From Pseudomonadota bacterium (lineage in GTDB: Bacteria; Myxococcota_A; Polyangia; Polyangiales; Polyangiaceae), in the NCBI GenBank assembly GCA_023423895.1, contig JAFAER010000050.1, positions 10,939 to 74,938 of the forward strand: a stretch of 64,000 nucleotides of DNA, given 5' to 3'. A program made the position numbers and the translations under genes. Under the pieces are notes generated by a model. The model was given only the letters and a program-made list of their open reading frames with translations. It ran no database searches and was not told where the DNA came from. Shown here one piece after another: positions 25,134 through 33,756 of the stretch. Numbering within the stretch: position 1 is the first letter of the stretch; each line of letters begins with the position of its first letter.

Positions 25134-26279
25134 ATGAAGCGCGTCCCGCTCGTCGTCTTGCTTCTCGTCGCCGCTGTCCTCTGGCTGCCGGCCGTCCATC
25201 TCTTCCATCAGCCGGACGAGACGGCGATCGCCGAAAAGCTCGCCGGACGGCAGGTCGCGAGCCCGGCGCGGAGCGGCGCTGCGATGAGGGCCGTCAATCC
25301 CGAGTGGGATTTCATGCGACGCACGTACGTCGTCCTCGCGCTGGCGAACCGGGCGCTCGCCCGGCCCGAAGAGCAAGCGCGCGCGCTCGCGGCGATCGAC
25401 GCCATCCTCGACGCGACGCTCGCGCTCGCCGAGGAGCACGGCGACGAGCACTTCATGCTCCCGTACGCCACGAACGGGACGTTCATGGATCCGGGCGCGC
25501 GGAGCCTCTTCATCGACGGCGAGATCGTGATGATGATCGCGGCTCGTGACCTGGTCCGTCCCCGTGACGCAACTCGCGAGGAGGCATCGTCTCGGGCTCG
25601 GCGCATCGAGCGGGCGCTTCGCGCCAGCCCGAGCCTCTCCGGCGAGAGCTACCCGAACGAGTGCTGGACGTTCTGCAACACCACGGCGCTCGCCGCGCTG
25701 AGGATGCTCGATCGCGTCTCCGGCTCGGACGAGCATGCTCCGCTCTCGCGTGACTGGGTCGCGTATGCGAAGACGCACCTCCTCGAGCCCGCTACCGGCC
25801 TGCTCGTCTCGAGCTACGCGTGGGACGGCCGCGTGCTCGACGGTCCCGAGGGATCGTCGCTCTGGATGAGCGCACACAACTTGCTCGTCATCGACGAGGA
25901 CTTCGCCCGCGATCAGTACACGCGCGCGCGTCGTGAGCTCGGCAGGACGTTCCTCGGCTTCGGCTGGGCACGTGAATGGCCCGCAGGCACGGCGCCGACG
26001 CCGGACGTCGACTCGGGGCCGATCGTACCTTTGCTCGACGCGAGCGCGGGATCGAGTGGGCTCGCGATCCTCGGCGCGAGCGCGTTCGGTGACACACGCT
26101 ACCGCCGCGAGCTCCTCACCTCGCTGGAGCTCGCCGGCTTCCGTGACGAGACGACGGGCCGGTACCGCGCGAGCAACGACGTCGGCGATGCGGTCGTCCT
26201 CTACGCGCTCTCGTTCGGGCCGCTCTGGGAGCGCGTACGGGGCCACGCCTTGCCCCTCGAGATCGGAGGACTGCGATGA
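25134..26279 (+). CDS. Membrane-anchored all-helical protein, possible alpha/alpha-toroid
   Basis: A 381-residue protein with an N-terminal hydrophobic helix (about residues 4-24) that is a signal or anchor. The rest is helical with regularly spaced Trp/Tyr/Asp residues (WDFMRRTYVVLALANRAL, FIDGEIVMMIAARDL, NECWTFCNTTALAALR, DVGDAVVLYALS). This recalls alpha/alpha-toroid enzymes such as sugar-processing or linalool dehydratase-isomerase-like proteins, but no catalytic set can be assigned. ATG 25134 has no strong ribosome site. Its stop overlaps the next gene by four bases (ATGA), so the two are translated together. Confidence 0.7.
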   Translation: MKRVPLVVLLLVAAVLWLPAVHLFHQPDETAIAEKLAGRQVASPARSGAAMRAVNPEWDFMRRTYVVLALANRALARPEEQARALAAIDAILDATLALAEEHGDEHFMLPYATNGTFMDPGARSLFIDGEIVMMIAARDLVRPRDATREEASSRARRIERALRASPSLSGESYPNECWTFCNTTALAALRMLDRVSGSDEHAPLSRDWVAYAKTHLLEPATGLLVSSYAWDGRVLDGPEGSSLWMSAHNLLVIDEDFARDQYTRARRELGRTFLGFGWAREWPAGTAPTPDVDSGPIVPLLDASAGSSGLAILGASAFGDTRYRRELLTSLELAGFRDETTGRYRASNDVGDAVVLYALSFGPLWERVRGHALPLEIGGLR

Positions 26280-26512
26280 GGCGGCCTGCGTTGCTCGTCG
26301 CCGTCGCGGCAGGGATCGCCGTCGCGTACGCCGTCGCACGGCTCGCGGGGTGGGCGGATCACACGAGCGCGCTCGCGGGAATGCCTACCTTGCCGGCCTC
26401 GCTATTCCTCGGGCCCGGCTTCGTCGTCCTCCATCTCACGACGGTGATCGTCGTGCCGATCCTGGCGATCACCGCGCTGCTCGATGCGCTCCTGATGTTC
26501 CGCAGGAGGTGA
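26276..26512 (+). CDS. Small two-helix membrane protein
   Basis: A 78-residue protein with two hydrophobic segments, at about residues 7-25 and 44-72, ending in FRRR. It starts inside the stop of the preceding gene (ATGA), with GGAGGACTGCG just upstream. Such coupling suggests it works with the preceding helical protein, perhaps as a membrane partner. No family was recognised. Confidence 0.7.
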   Translation: MRRPALLVAVAAGIAVAYAVARLAGWADHTSALAGMPTLPASLFLGPGFVVLHLTTVIVVPILAITALLDALLMFRRR

Positions 26513-26525
26513 CGGGCACGCGAGG

Positions 26526-27167
26526 TCAGCCGGCCGTCACGCGACCGTCCTGCTCGAGCGAGATGCGTGGCCCCACGTGACGAGGCGTGCGGCCCACGGA
26601 CACGTCGACGAGCGCCTTCGTTCGAGAGATGACCTCACGCGCCTCGAACCAGGCCGCGCCGCGATAGAGACGCTGATCGGCGGGCACTCCTTCGGCTGCC
26701 ATCCCGAGCGAGCGCGCGACCCACACGGCGCGCGGAAGGTGGAACTGCTGCGTGACGATCACGACGCGCTCTGCGCCGAACACGTTCTTCGCGCGCCACA
26801 CGGAGCTGTACGTGTCGAAGCCGGCGTGGTCCATGAAGATCGCCGACGGAGGCACCCCGCGGGCTTCGAGCCACACGCGCATCGCGTTCGGTTCGTCGTA
26901 TCCGGTCGTCCCGTGGTCTCCACTGACGATGATGCGTCGGACGCGGCCGCTCTCGTAGAGCGCGAGGCTCGAAGCAAGGCGATCCTGGAGAACCGGGGAT
27001 GGTGCCCCGTCGACCGTGAGGCCTGCGCCGAGGACGAGCGCACAGTCGATCGGCCCCTCGACTCGCTTCTCCCGCCCGCCGACGAGGACCGCGGCGTTCG
27101 CGACGGCGACGGCCGCGGCGAGGACGGAAGCAACGAGAAGGAGACGGCGTCGCGCGAGGATCCGCAT
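26526..27167 (-). CDS. SanA/YdcF-family (DUF218) membrane protein
   Basis: A 213-residue inner-membrane protein with one N-terminal helix. The DUF218 core is clear: CALVLGAGL, LASSLALYESGRVRRIIVSGDHG, EPNAMRVWLEARGVP, and FDTYSSVWRAKNVFG followed by VIVTQQFHLPRAVWVARSLG. SanA proteins take part in envelope barrier function (vancomycin exclusion in E. coli). A second DUF218 protein lies at 52704-53501, of the longer ElyC/YdcF kind. It converges with the small membrane protein gene, 13 bases apart. Confidence 0.88.
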   Translation of the reverse strand: MRILARRRLLLVASVLAAAVAVANAAVLVGGREKRVEGPIDCALVLGAGLTVDGAPSPVLQDRLASSLALYESGRVRRIIVSGDHGTTGYDEPNAMRVWLEARGVPPSAIFMDHAGFDTYSSVWRAKNVFGAERVVIVTQQFHLPRAVWVARSLGMAAEGVPADQRLYRGAAWFEAREVISRTKALVDVSVGRTPRHVGPRISLEQDGRVTAG

Positions 27168-27218
27168 GACCGATCTACGCGCGACCGCGCGGTGCCATTC
27201 CCGCCGTCAGCGATCGGC

Positions 27219-28826
27219 TCAGGACGCGCCCGCCGGCTTTCCGACCGCCTTCGCGATGGCGTCGGCCTCGACGGCCCGCTCCTCGGCGCGCTTCTTCTGC
27301 GCCGGATCTTCGAGCAAGCCAGCCGCCTTCCGAAACCGCGCGGCGACGTCCGCCAGGTAAGGCGCGGCCGCATCGCCGTCCGGCGGCGAGAGCGATCGGA
27401 GATGAGCCGCGTCGTACGCAGCCAGTCCGGCGATCCGGGCCGGGGCCTCGCTCGCGAGCGCATCGAGCGCGCCGGTGTCGGTCAGATGAATCGCGGCCGG
27501 CGAAGGCGCCGCCATCATGTCCTTCGGGCCATTGGGCCCCTTCGCGAGCGCGAGAGCCACCGCCAGGACGAGCCGCGCATCTTCGCTGTCCTTGTCCTTC
27601 GCGGCGAGGTGCGCCGCCTCGATGAAGTCGACGCGCCGCCAGTACCTCCGTCCCATTTCGAGCCGCTCGCGCGCCGAGGTCTCGGACGGAGGCGCTTTCA
27701 GCCCGAGCTGGGCTAGCGCGTCACGTTTCGCGGGCTCGTTCGGGATGAGCGCGAGGACCGTCTCTCGATGGAGGCTCGCGTTCGCGTCCGCGTTTGGCAG
27801 GAGGAGCGCGTCGAGGGCATCGATCCGCCGCCCCCCGTACAGCTTCGAGAGGAGCGCGCGCGTCCGATCGACACGTGCATCCTGCACGATTCCCGCCGCG
27901 GCGAAGTCGGCGAGCCCCACCAGCGCGGCGTCCCGACCTCGCACCTTCCGCGGCTCGAGCGCCTCGTCGAGCGCCGCTTCGTATACAGCCTTGAGCTCCT
28001 TGTCCCACGTGCTCGGCGTGGGCGCGCTCCGGATGCGGTCGACGAGCCGGAGATCGGCCATGCCGGCCTCCATCGCGACGACGCCACGCGCGAGCCCGAC
28101 GAGCTCGCTCGCCGGCGCGCTGAGGGCGTCGATGGCGGCCGCTTGCTCGACCATCCATTCACGCAGCGGCCCCTGGATGAAGCGCTTCACCTTCTCCTTG
28201 TCGGAGGCGTCCTTCATCGACGGCGCGTTCGCCGCCGTCCGGGAGAGCTTCGAAGCGAGCGACAGCCCGATCGTCATCTGCCCCGCCGTCCCGGCGACCG
28301 TCCCCTTCGCTGCGGCGAGCGCAGGATCGGTGATCGCATCGGCGCACTCGATCGGCGCGAGCTCGGCGCGCATCGCACGGATCACCGGAGCGAGCTCCGG
28401 CGCAACCACCTCCGTCTCGATGGTCGCGAGCAGGGCGTTCCGCTTGGCGGCGTCTTTCTCGACGAGCGCCGCCGACAGGTCCGACGGCTTTGGCTTCACG
28501 GCTGCGGGCTTCGCGAACGCCGTGCACGATGCCGGCGCCGGCGGGACGCCCTTCGCCTTCAGGGCCTTCGACCACGCGTCCGAGCGAACGTCCTTGGCCT
28601 CCGCCCGAGGCGTCTTGGGATCGCGCGGCTCCGCGGGCAGTGCCCAGACCGCGCTTTCCCGGGAAGCCCCCGGGCCGTCCGCCTGCGCCGCGCTGGCGTC
28701 CGCGGCCCCCGCCGTCGACGCGGGCACGCGAGGCTGGACAGGCTGCGCACCAGCGCCTCCACATCCGAGGCATCCGAGGCCAAGCGCAACAGCGACCATC
28801 GCCGCGAGTCCGAGCGTCTTCTTCAT
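27219..28826 (-). CDS. Large helical lipoprotein
   Basis: A 535-residue protein. ATG 28826 is preceded by GAGGAAGAAAGCAGG. The signal peptide has lipobox LGCLGC (Cys near residues 19-22). After an Ala/Pro-rich linker, the rest is predicted all-helical with few aromatic residues (for example ARERLEMGRRYWRRVDFIEAAHLAAKDKDSEDARLVLA), reminiscent of tetratricopeptide-like or solenoid folds. No family match was recognised. It is divergent from the pacifastin-like lipoprotein gene, with 292 bases between starts. Confidence 0.72.
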   Translation of the reverse strand: MKKTLGLAAMVAVALGLGCLGCGGAGAQPVQPRVPASTAGAADASAAQADGPGASRESAVWALPAEPRDPKTPRAEAKDVRSDAWSKALKAKGVPPAPASCTAFAKPAAVKPKPSDLSAALVEKDAAKRNALLATIETEVVAPELAPVIRAMRAELAPIECADAITDPALAAAKGTVAGTAGQMTIGLSLASKLSRTAANAPSMKDASDKEKVKRFIQGPLREWMVEQAAAIDALSAPASELVGLARGVVAMEAGMADLRLVDRIRSAPTPSTWDKELKAVYEAALDEALEPRKVRGRDAALVGLADFAAAGIVQDARVDRTRALLSKLYGGRRIDALDALLLPNADANASLHRETVLALIPNEPAKRDALAQLGLKAPPSETSARERLEMGRRYWRRVDFIEAAHLAAKDKDSEDARLVLAVALALAKGPNGPKDMMAAPSPAAIHLTDTGALDALASEAPARIAGLAAYDAAHLRSLSPPDGDAAAPYLADVAARFRKAAGLLEDPAQKKRAEERAVEADAIAKAVGKPAGAS

Positions 28827-29118
28827 CCTGCTTTCTTCCTCGAGGGCCCCACGAACTACTCGCTTCGAGCCCGGCTCAGAAGAAGAAGTTCCGACGAAAA
28901 CCACTGGAGATACGTGCAGGACTGAGGCTAACGCAGCGCATCAGGAAGTATCCGCTCGTGTCACCCTTGACCATACACTGGCTCGTGCTAGACCGCGCCG
29001 GTCCGGACTCGACGAGCTCTAGCTTGGCACTCTGGGAGAGGGAACCAGGGAAGAGTCGTGGACGCGTCTCGCAGGGGAAGTCGCTGTCGCTGAACGGCCG
29101 CTGGAGGGTCTCGTGATC
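28827..29118. promoter_or_regulatory. Divergent region with possible sigma-70 promoter
   Basis: 292 bases between two lipoprotein genes. TTGACC (28967-28972) is followed after 16 bases by TAGACC (28989-28994), a possible but weak -35/-10 pair for the plus-strand gene at 29119. GGAGGG at about 29103 is the ribosome site of that gene. I see no open frame worth reporting. Confidence 0.3.
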
Positions 29119-29853
29119 ATGTCGTTTTCGCGTTTCGTCGTTTCGGGTCTCCTCGTCGCTGCGATCGCGGCGGTCACCGGGTGCTCCTCGGAAGAGAGTG
29201 GCAGCGCCAAGGGAGAAGAAAACGTCGCGGTCACCGAGAGCGAGTTGAAGCTCACGGGCACGCGCTATCTCGGAAAGCTCAAGAGCGGCGAGACCCGCAC
29301 CGGCTACTACTACGCCCCGCCGACGTACCGTTCGTACGGTTTCGACGCCACGGGCGGCGACGAGATCACCGTCGACGTGAAGTCCGTCTACGGCGACGGC
29401 ATGGGCTGGATCACCGACTCGAACTACAACGTCCTCGCGTTCAACGACGACGCGTCTCGGTCCACGCTCGACGCGAAGGTCAAGTACAATGTCCCCGTCG
29501 GGCAGCCCTCCAAGTCCTACCGCATCGTCTTCCGCGACTACGACCTGCTCGAGGCGACGTTCAGCGTCACGTTGAACATCAAGAGCACCGTGCCGGCGAC
29601 GTGCAGCTACGACGGGCAGACCTACCAGGCCGGCGATGAGTTCGAGGCGACCGACGGGTGCAACACGTGCACCTGCGGTTCGGGCGGATCGGTCGGTTGC
29701 ACCAAGAAGGCGTGCGTCTGCAACCCGGCGGCCGAGCCGCACCGCACCTACGTCGGTACTCCGCAGCAGTGCATGCTCATCCGCTACAGCTGCCCGGCCG
29801 GTCAGGTCTTGTTCTCGAACAACTGCGGCTGCGGCTGCGAAATCACGCAGTAG
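29119..29853 (+). CDS. Lipoprotein with PPC-like domain and pacifastin-like Cys module
   Basis: A 244-residue lipoprotein with lipobox VTGC near residue 20. ATG 29119 has GGAGGG ten bases upstream; a GTG at 29113 is too close to that site. Residues about 45-155 form a beta-rich domain resembling bacterial pre-peptidase (PPC) domains (GKLKSGETRTGYYY..., FRDYDLLEATFSVTLNI). Residues about 160-200 hold CSYDG...DGCNTCTCGSGG...CTKKAC, the cysteine spacing of pacifastin/VWC-like modules, known in insects as protease inhibitors. Six more cysteines follow near the end. It might inhibit proteases or bind a partner on the cell surface; this is inference. Confidence 0.75.
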   Translation: MSFSRFVVSGLLVAAIAAVTGCSSEESGSAKGEENVAVTESELKLTGTRYLGKLKSGETRTGYYYAPPTYRSYGFDATGGDEITVDVKSVYGDGMGWITDSNYNVLAFNDDASRSTLDAKVKYNVPVGQPSKSYRIVFRDYDLLEATFSVTLNIKSTVPATCSYDGQTYQAGDEFEATDGCNTCTCGSGGSVGCTKKACVCNPAAEPHRTYVGTPQQCMLIRYSCPAGQVLFSNNCGCGCEITQ

Positions 29854-29905
29854 AGAAGCGGCGCCGCATCCCGCTTCCGCGGAACCGCGGGCGTGATCGT
29901 GGACC

Positions 29906-29959
29906 GGATCGTGGACCGATCCTGACGGTGTAGCCGGCGACGAGGCGACTTTTTTCGCC
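29906..29959 (+). terminator. Two hairpins after the pacifastin-like gene
   Basis: GGATCG-TGGAC-CGATCC (29906-29922) is a 6-bp perfect stem. GGCGA-CTTTTTT-TCGCC (29943-29959) has a 5-bp stem with a T-rich loop. They lie 53-106 bases past the stop at 29853 and just before the next gene at 30001, and could terminate transcription. Confidence 0.4.
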
Positions 29960-30000
29960 CGCCCGGCAACACCAGGCCGGGACGGTTGTCCGGTCGAGGC

Positions 30001-30582
30001 GTGATCGAGCTCTTGGTCCTCGGAGCGACGCTGGCCACCGCCGCGTGGGCGAAGGGGGTGCAGGCCCATCGGAAGAGCACGGCATCGCGCGCGCTCGAGC
30101 GGTACGCGTCGTCGCGCGGGCTCCTCTTCGTCCCTGCGCCGCGCGACAGCCCACGCTCGGGCCCGCAGGTCGTCGGTCTGCGCGACGACGCGCGTTTCGT
30201 CGTCGACCTCTATCGGCTCGGCGGAGAGATACGCACGCGCGTCTCGGCGACACCGCTACGCGGGTGCACCCCCGTGCTCTCCGTGCTCCAGCGCGGGATG
30301 TTCACGGTCGGGCGCGCCGCCTACCGCTTCGGCGACGAGACGCTGGATCACGCCTATGTCGTCCCGACCGGCACCGCCGAAGACGTGGACGGCCTCCGCG
30401 CGTTCGCCGCCGCTCTCCTCCATCTCCACGAGCGGTGCAAAGGTGTCTGGCTGGCGTCGGACAAGGGCAAGGTCAGCGTCTCGTGGCGTGGGCTCGAGAG
30501 CGATCCGATCGTCCTCGACGCTGCGCGCGACCTCACGCTGGCGGTCGCTGCCTGGCGCCGCTCAAACGTGCCCTATCGGTGA
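30001..30582 (+). CDS. Hypothetical single-helix membrane protein
   Basis: A 193-residue protein beginning with a hydrophobic helix (about residues 2-18) followed by a basic segment. The remainder looks like one alpha/beta domain (GLLFVPAPRDSPRSGPQVVGL, RFVVDLYRLGGEIRTRVSA, YVVPTGTAEDVDGLRAFAAAL, GVWLASDKGKVSVSWRG). No family was recognised. GTG 30001 was chosen; TTG 29986 in the same frame is possible. Confidence 0.6.
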   Translation: MIELLVLGATLATAAWAKGVQAHRKSTASRALERYASSRGLLFVPAPRDSPRSGPQVVGLRDDARFVVDLYRLGGEIRTRVSATPLRGCTPVLSVLQRGMFTVGRAAYRFGDETLDHAYVVPTGTAEDVDGLRAFAAALLHLHERCKGVWLASDKGKVSVSWRGLESDPIVLDAARDLTLAVAAWRRSNVPYR

Positions 30583-30690
30583 GCGCCAAGCGCGCTGCGT
30601 GCGTTCGTGACTCGGGACGTCATCGAGCGTGCATGAAGATTTCTTCCAAACCTCGACCCAGCAGCGGCGTCCCAACGGAGAGGGTCGACG

Positions 30691-31458
30691 ATGCCGAGTG
30701 AACCGAGGGATCGACGTGACGAGAGCGTGCAGTTCTCGCTGAAGGAGCTGCTGAAGCTCGAAGATCAACGCGTCATGGAGCAGGCGCGCGAGCGCGACGC
30801 CCGTGAAGCGGCCGCCGCTCGGGAACGTGACGAAGCGGAGCGACGCCGGCAGGCCGATGCGGCAGCGGCGGCGCGGGCGGAGGAGGAAGAGCGCGAACGG
30901 AAGCAACGGAGTGAGCTCGAAGAGCTTGCGCGCCACGAGGCGATGGAGAAGGCGATCGTCGAGCAAGCTCGCCTCGAGGTCGAGGTCCGCGCCCGCACGG
31001 AGGAGCGCGAACGAGAGCGACGCCATGAGATCGAGATCGAGCGTCTTCGCAGCGTGAGCAAGAAGGGCCCGTCGCTCGGGGCGCCCCTCGTGCTCGCCGC
31101 CGGGCTGGGTGGAGGAGTGATGTTCCTAGTGGCGCTGGCGATCCACCTCGGCGTGCACGAGCCTTCCGTCGCGGCGCGAGTCGCCGAGCTCCAGCGGAGG
31201 GCGGACGCCTTGGAGGCACGCGCCGACGACGTGGCGCGTCAGCGCGACGAGCAGAAGCGGTTCGTCGGCGAGCGCGACGCGCAGCTCGCCGACCTGCAGA
31301 CGAAGCTCGCCGCGCTTGCGACCAAGCCAGCGGCGCCACCAGGTCCGATCAAGCTCGGCCACACGACGACGCTGCGCGGCAAGGTCCCGGAAAAGGAGAA
31401 AGAGGTTCCGTGTCTGCAGGGTGATCCCATGTGCTTCTCGTTGAAAACGGGCCGCTGA
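30691..31458 (+). CDS. Coiled-coil membrane protein
   Basis: A 255-residue protein behind GGAGAGGG. About residues 15-120 are a highly charged Glu/Arg/Ala heptad region (long cytosolic coiled coil). One transmembrane helix lies near 130-150 and a second coiled coil near 160-205 is periplasmic. The C-terminus has two cysteines (CLQGDPMCF). Proteins of this shape can scaffold or sense across the membrane; no family was recognised. Confidence 0.72.
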   Translation: MPSEPRDRRDESVQFSLKELLKLEDQRVMEQARERDAREAAAARERDEAERRRQADAAAAARAEEEERERKQRSELEELARHEAMEKAIVEQARLEVEVRARTEERERERRHEIEIERLRSVSKKGPSLGAPLVLAAGLGGGVMFLVALAIHLGVHEPSVAARVAELQRRADALEARADDVARQRDEQKRFVGERDAQLADLQTKLAALATKPAAPPGPIKLGHTTTLRGKVPEKEKEVPCLQGDPMCFSLKTGR

Positions 31459-31489
31459 GCAGCGCGGCGCCGCGGTCTGTCGTATCCTG

Positions 31490-31858
31490 ATGGCCAGGAT
31501 GGCCAGCGAAGACGAAAAAAGCGCTCCGCCCAGCGGCAAGACGGACGTTGTCTTGCTCGGGCCCCCGACCGCCGACGGCGCGGGCGTCCACGTGCTCCGC
31601 GCACGCGACGAGAGCGTCGAGGCAGGCGAGCTCCGCAACCTCGAAGAGGGCCGTCCGATCACGGGTGAGGTCCTCACGCTCGCGCCGCGGAAGGACAACC
31701 CGCGCGTGCTCGACGTGAAGGAGAGCTACTCGCCGAATGCTCCGGGCGCGGTGGCGTCACCGAAGACGAAGGGGCCGGCCCAGGTGGCGACGCAGGCGTA
31801 CCGAGACAACTGGGACGAGGTCTTCGCCCGACGTCCTCGGAATGCCGACCTGAACTGA
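31490..31858 (+). CDS. Small hypothetical soluble protein
   Basis: A 122-residue protein without membrane segments. Two short beta-rich stretches are visible (VHVLRARDESVEAGELRNLEEGRPI and VLTLAPRKDNPRVLDV), then a tail ending in AYRDNWDEVFARRPRNADLN. Similar small acidic proteins are found in Polyangiales, as far as I can judge, but the function is unknown. ATG 31490 or ATG 31499 could be the start. Confidence 0.6.
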   Translation: MARMASEDEKSAPPSGKTDVVLLGPPTADGAGVHVLRARDESVEAGELRNLEEGRPITGEVLTLAPRKDNPRVLDVKESYSPNAPGAVASPKTKGPAQVATQAYRDNWDEVFARRPRNADLN

Positions 31859-31925
31859 ACGCCGCGCTGCCGCAGGAGGAGTCCGTCGGGCCGCGCGCAG
31901 CGAGGTTCGGATAAGATGGCGCGAC

Positions 31926-32468
31926 ATGCGTCGCTCCCTGCCGTTTGCCGGCATCGCTCAGCTCGTCGTCACTGCTCTCCTGTTCTCGACGTCGGCCGCC
32001 CACGCCGAAGACGATTGCCCGCCCGGCTCGGTGCACAAGACGCAGGACGGCTTCACGTTCTGCGAGCCGACCGTTTGCACGAACGACGGGCAGTGCAACT
32101 CGAACGAGGTCTGTCGCAAGGTCGGTCTCTGCATGGAGGTCGGCACGCTCGCCGACGCGGCGACCGACGACGCCGGAAAGCGGCTCGTCGTCACGCAGCG
32201 CTGCGCGCCGGACAAGACGTGCCCGCAGAAGCAAACGTGCAGTGACCTCACGCGCTGCGTGTCGAAGTCCGACGCGCAGAAGATGGGCATCTTGCACCTC
32301 GAGGCGGCGCCGTCCGCGACGGCGGCGCCGGGCTCTGCCGTCGAGCCGAAGAAGTCGGCATGCGACTGCAACACGGTCGGCGCCGGCAGCGCCGGCGCGG
32401 GCGGGATCCTCACGGGCCTCGGCGCGCTCGTGCTCGTGACGCGGCGCCGGCGATCGCGCGCGCGCTGA
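31926..32468 (+). CDS. Exported Cys-rich protein with MYXO-CTERM-like tail
   Basis: A 180-residue protein with a signal peptide cut after SAAHA. The mature part is Cys-rich (CPPG, FCEPTVCTNDGQCNSNEVCRKVGLC, CAPDKTCPQKQTCSDLTRC), probably disulfide-bonded and outside the cytosol. The C-terminus is a Cys-x-Cys motif (CDCNTVG), a hydrophobic helix (GILTGLGALVLV) and RRRRSRAR. This order (Cys motif, helix, Arg cluster) is that of MYXO-CTERM tails, which are cut and lipid-modified to hold proteins on the outer surface of myxobacteria. Confidence 0.8.
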   Translation: MRRSLPFAGIAQLVVTALLFSTSAAHAEDDCPPGSVHKTQDGFTFCEPTVCTNDGQCNSNEVCRKVGLCMEVGTLADAATDDAGKRLVVTQRCAPDKTCPQKQTCSDLTRCVSKSDAQKMGILHLEAAPSATAAPGSAVEPKKSACDCNTVGAGSAGAGGILTGLGALVLVTRRRRSRAR

Positions 32469-32491
32469 TCGGCGGATCGCGCGAGATCCAC

Positions 32492-32557
32492 GAGCCGTCT
32501 CCGGCTCTCTCGCGACGCCCAGGCGGATGCACGCCAGGCCTGTTTTTCAGGCCCGGC
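32492..32557 (+). terminator. Two hairpins after the MYXO-CTERM-like gene
   Basis: GAGCCG-TCTC-CGGCTC (32492-32507) is a 6-bp stem. GGCCTG-TTTTT-CAGGCC (32537-32553) is a 6-bp stem, extended by GCC/GGC after one mismatch. They lie 24 and 69 bases after the stop and before the next gene, consistent with termination. The T-run lies in the loop rather than after the stem. Confidence 0.5.
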
Positions 32558-32594
32558 GCGAGAGGTGCGCACCAAACCTACATTGGCGCGCGGG

Positions 32595-33749
32595 ATGCAC
32601 GTGCTCCGTCCGATGCCTCGTCTCGGATGGATCGCGGCGCTCTCGACGGGCGCGCTCGTGGCGACCAGCGGCTGCGCGACCGAGGCGCCGGACGACGCGT
32701 CGAGCGAGGCCTCGGTCACGGTCGACACGAGCACGCCCGCGGCGCGACGGCAGTACGATGCGAACGTCGCGTTCGCGACGAGCTACGCGCCTCGATGTGT
32801 TCGCTCCACGGCTCGAACGCACAGGCCGCGCGTGCTCGTCACCGGGTTCGGGCGCTTCATGACCGTCCGGAACAACGCCACCGGACGCATCGTGAGCGCC
32901 CTGGTCCCCCAAGCGGCGTATCCGGACACGACCGCCCCGCCGTGGGGGGAGCTCGACGAGCCCGGGCCTCAGGTCTCCGTGGGCAGCGCGACGCTCGACG
33001 TGCCCGGGGTCGGTGACGTCGACGTCTGCGCGATGATCTTGCCCGTCCATTGGGACCTCGCGGCGATCCTCATCGCCAAGGAGGCCCAGGCCTTCCGGCC
33101 GTCGTTCGTCCTGATGAACGGCGTCGCCGGTGCGAGACAGCCGATCTGGATCGAGCTCGGCGCGATCAACCAGGCTTCTCGGAGCACCGATGGGTCCAAC
33201 CAGCTCCGGCCTGCCATGGAGCCAGGCGAGGCGTACGCAAAGCTCGTCGAGGGCGCCGCAGAGAGCGAGGATGCGCAACCAAACCTGCTCTCCTGGAACG
33301 CAGTCACCACGGGCGCGCGTGCGACGATCGAGCGGCACCGCGGAGAGAGCGACGGCGACGCCCTGTTCGAGGACATCCTCGAGGGCGCCGAGCTCGCTAC
33401 CTTTCCGCGACTCTCGAACACGTATCTCTGCAACAACGTCACGTACGTCACGGGCTGGCTGATGACCCATCCGCGGCGCGAGGTACCGCTGCTCCGCGCG
33501 AGCCACCCCGTTCCGGGAGCGACGAACGAGGTCCGGGTGATGCTCGACGTCGATCTGAGCAAGGTGCCGCGCGTGTTCGTCCACTGGCCGAGCGATCTCG
33601 CCGACAAGCATCATCGTGCCGGCGCCGACGTCCTGGAGTCGATCATCGCGGCGCAGCTCCGCGCGATGAGAGAGGGCGAAGCACCGACGCTCGGCGACAA
33701 CGCGCTCGCCGGTGCGCAAGGGCAAGACGACGGCGGCGACTTCTTCTGA
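32595..33749 (+). CDS. Lipid-anchored pyroglutamyl-peptidase I-like protein
   Basis: A 384-residue lipoprotein whose mature part matches peptidase family C15. Pyroglutamyl peptidase I removes N-terminal pyroglutamate from peptides in the cytosol; here the lipobox TSGC after a signal peptide puts it outside. The family start RVLVTGFGRF is present, as are the presumed catalytic Glu 187 (IWIELGAIN), Cys 279 (TYLCNNV) and His 330 (VFVHWPSD). The Cys-His gap is about 51 residues, larger than the 24 usual in the family, because of an insertion after GWLMTHPRRE. ATG 32595 was chosen; starts at 32565 (GTG) or 32613 are possible. Confidence 0.78.
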   Translation: MHVLRPMPRLGWIAALSTGALVATSGCATEAPDDASSEASVTVDTSTPAARRQYDANVAFATSYAPRCVRSTARTHRPRVLVTGFGRFMTVRNNATGRIVSALVPQAAYPDTTAPPWGELDEPGPQVSVGSATLDVPGVGDVDVCAMILPVHWDLAAILIAKEAQAFRPSFVLMNGVAGARQPIWIELGAINQASRSTDGSNQLRPAMEPGEAYAKLVEGAAESEDAQPNLLSWNAVTTGARATIERHRGESDGDALFEDILEGAELATFPRLSNTYLCNNVTYVTGWLMTHPRREVPLLRASHPVPGATNEVRVMLDVDLSKVPRVFVHWPSDLADKHHRAGADVLESIIAAQLRAMREGEAPTLGDNALAGAQGQDDGGDFF

Positions 33750-33756
33750 GGCGTGC

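Noticed and set aside
29896..29922. Direct repeat GATCGTGGACC as an attachment site
   Set aside because: There is no integrase, tRNA or second copy nearby; the repeat is better explained by the local hairpin.
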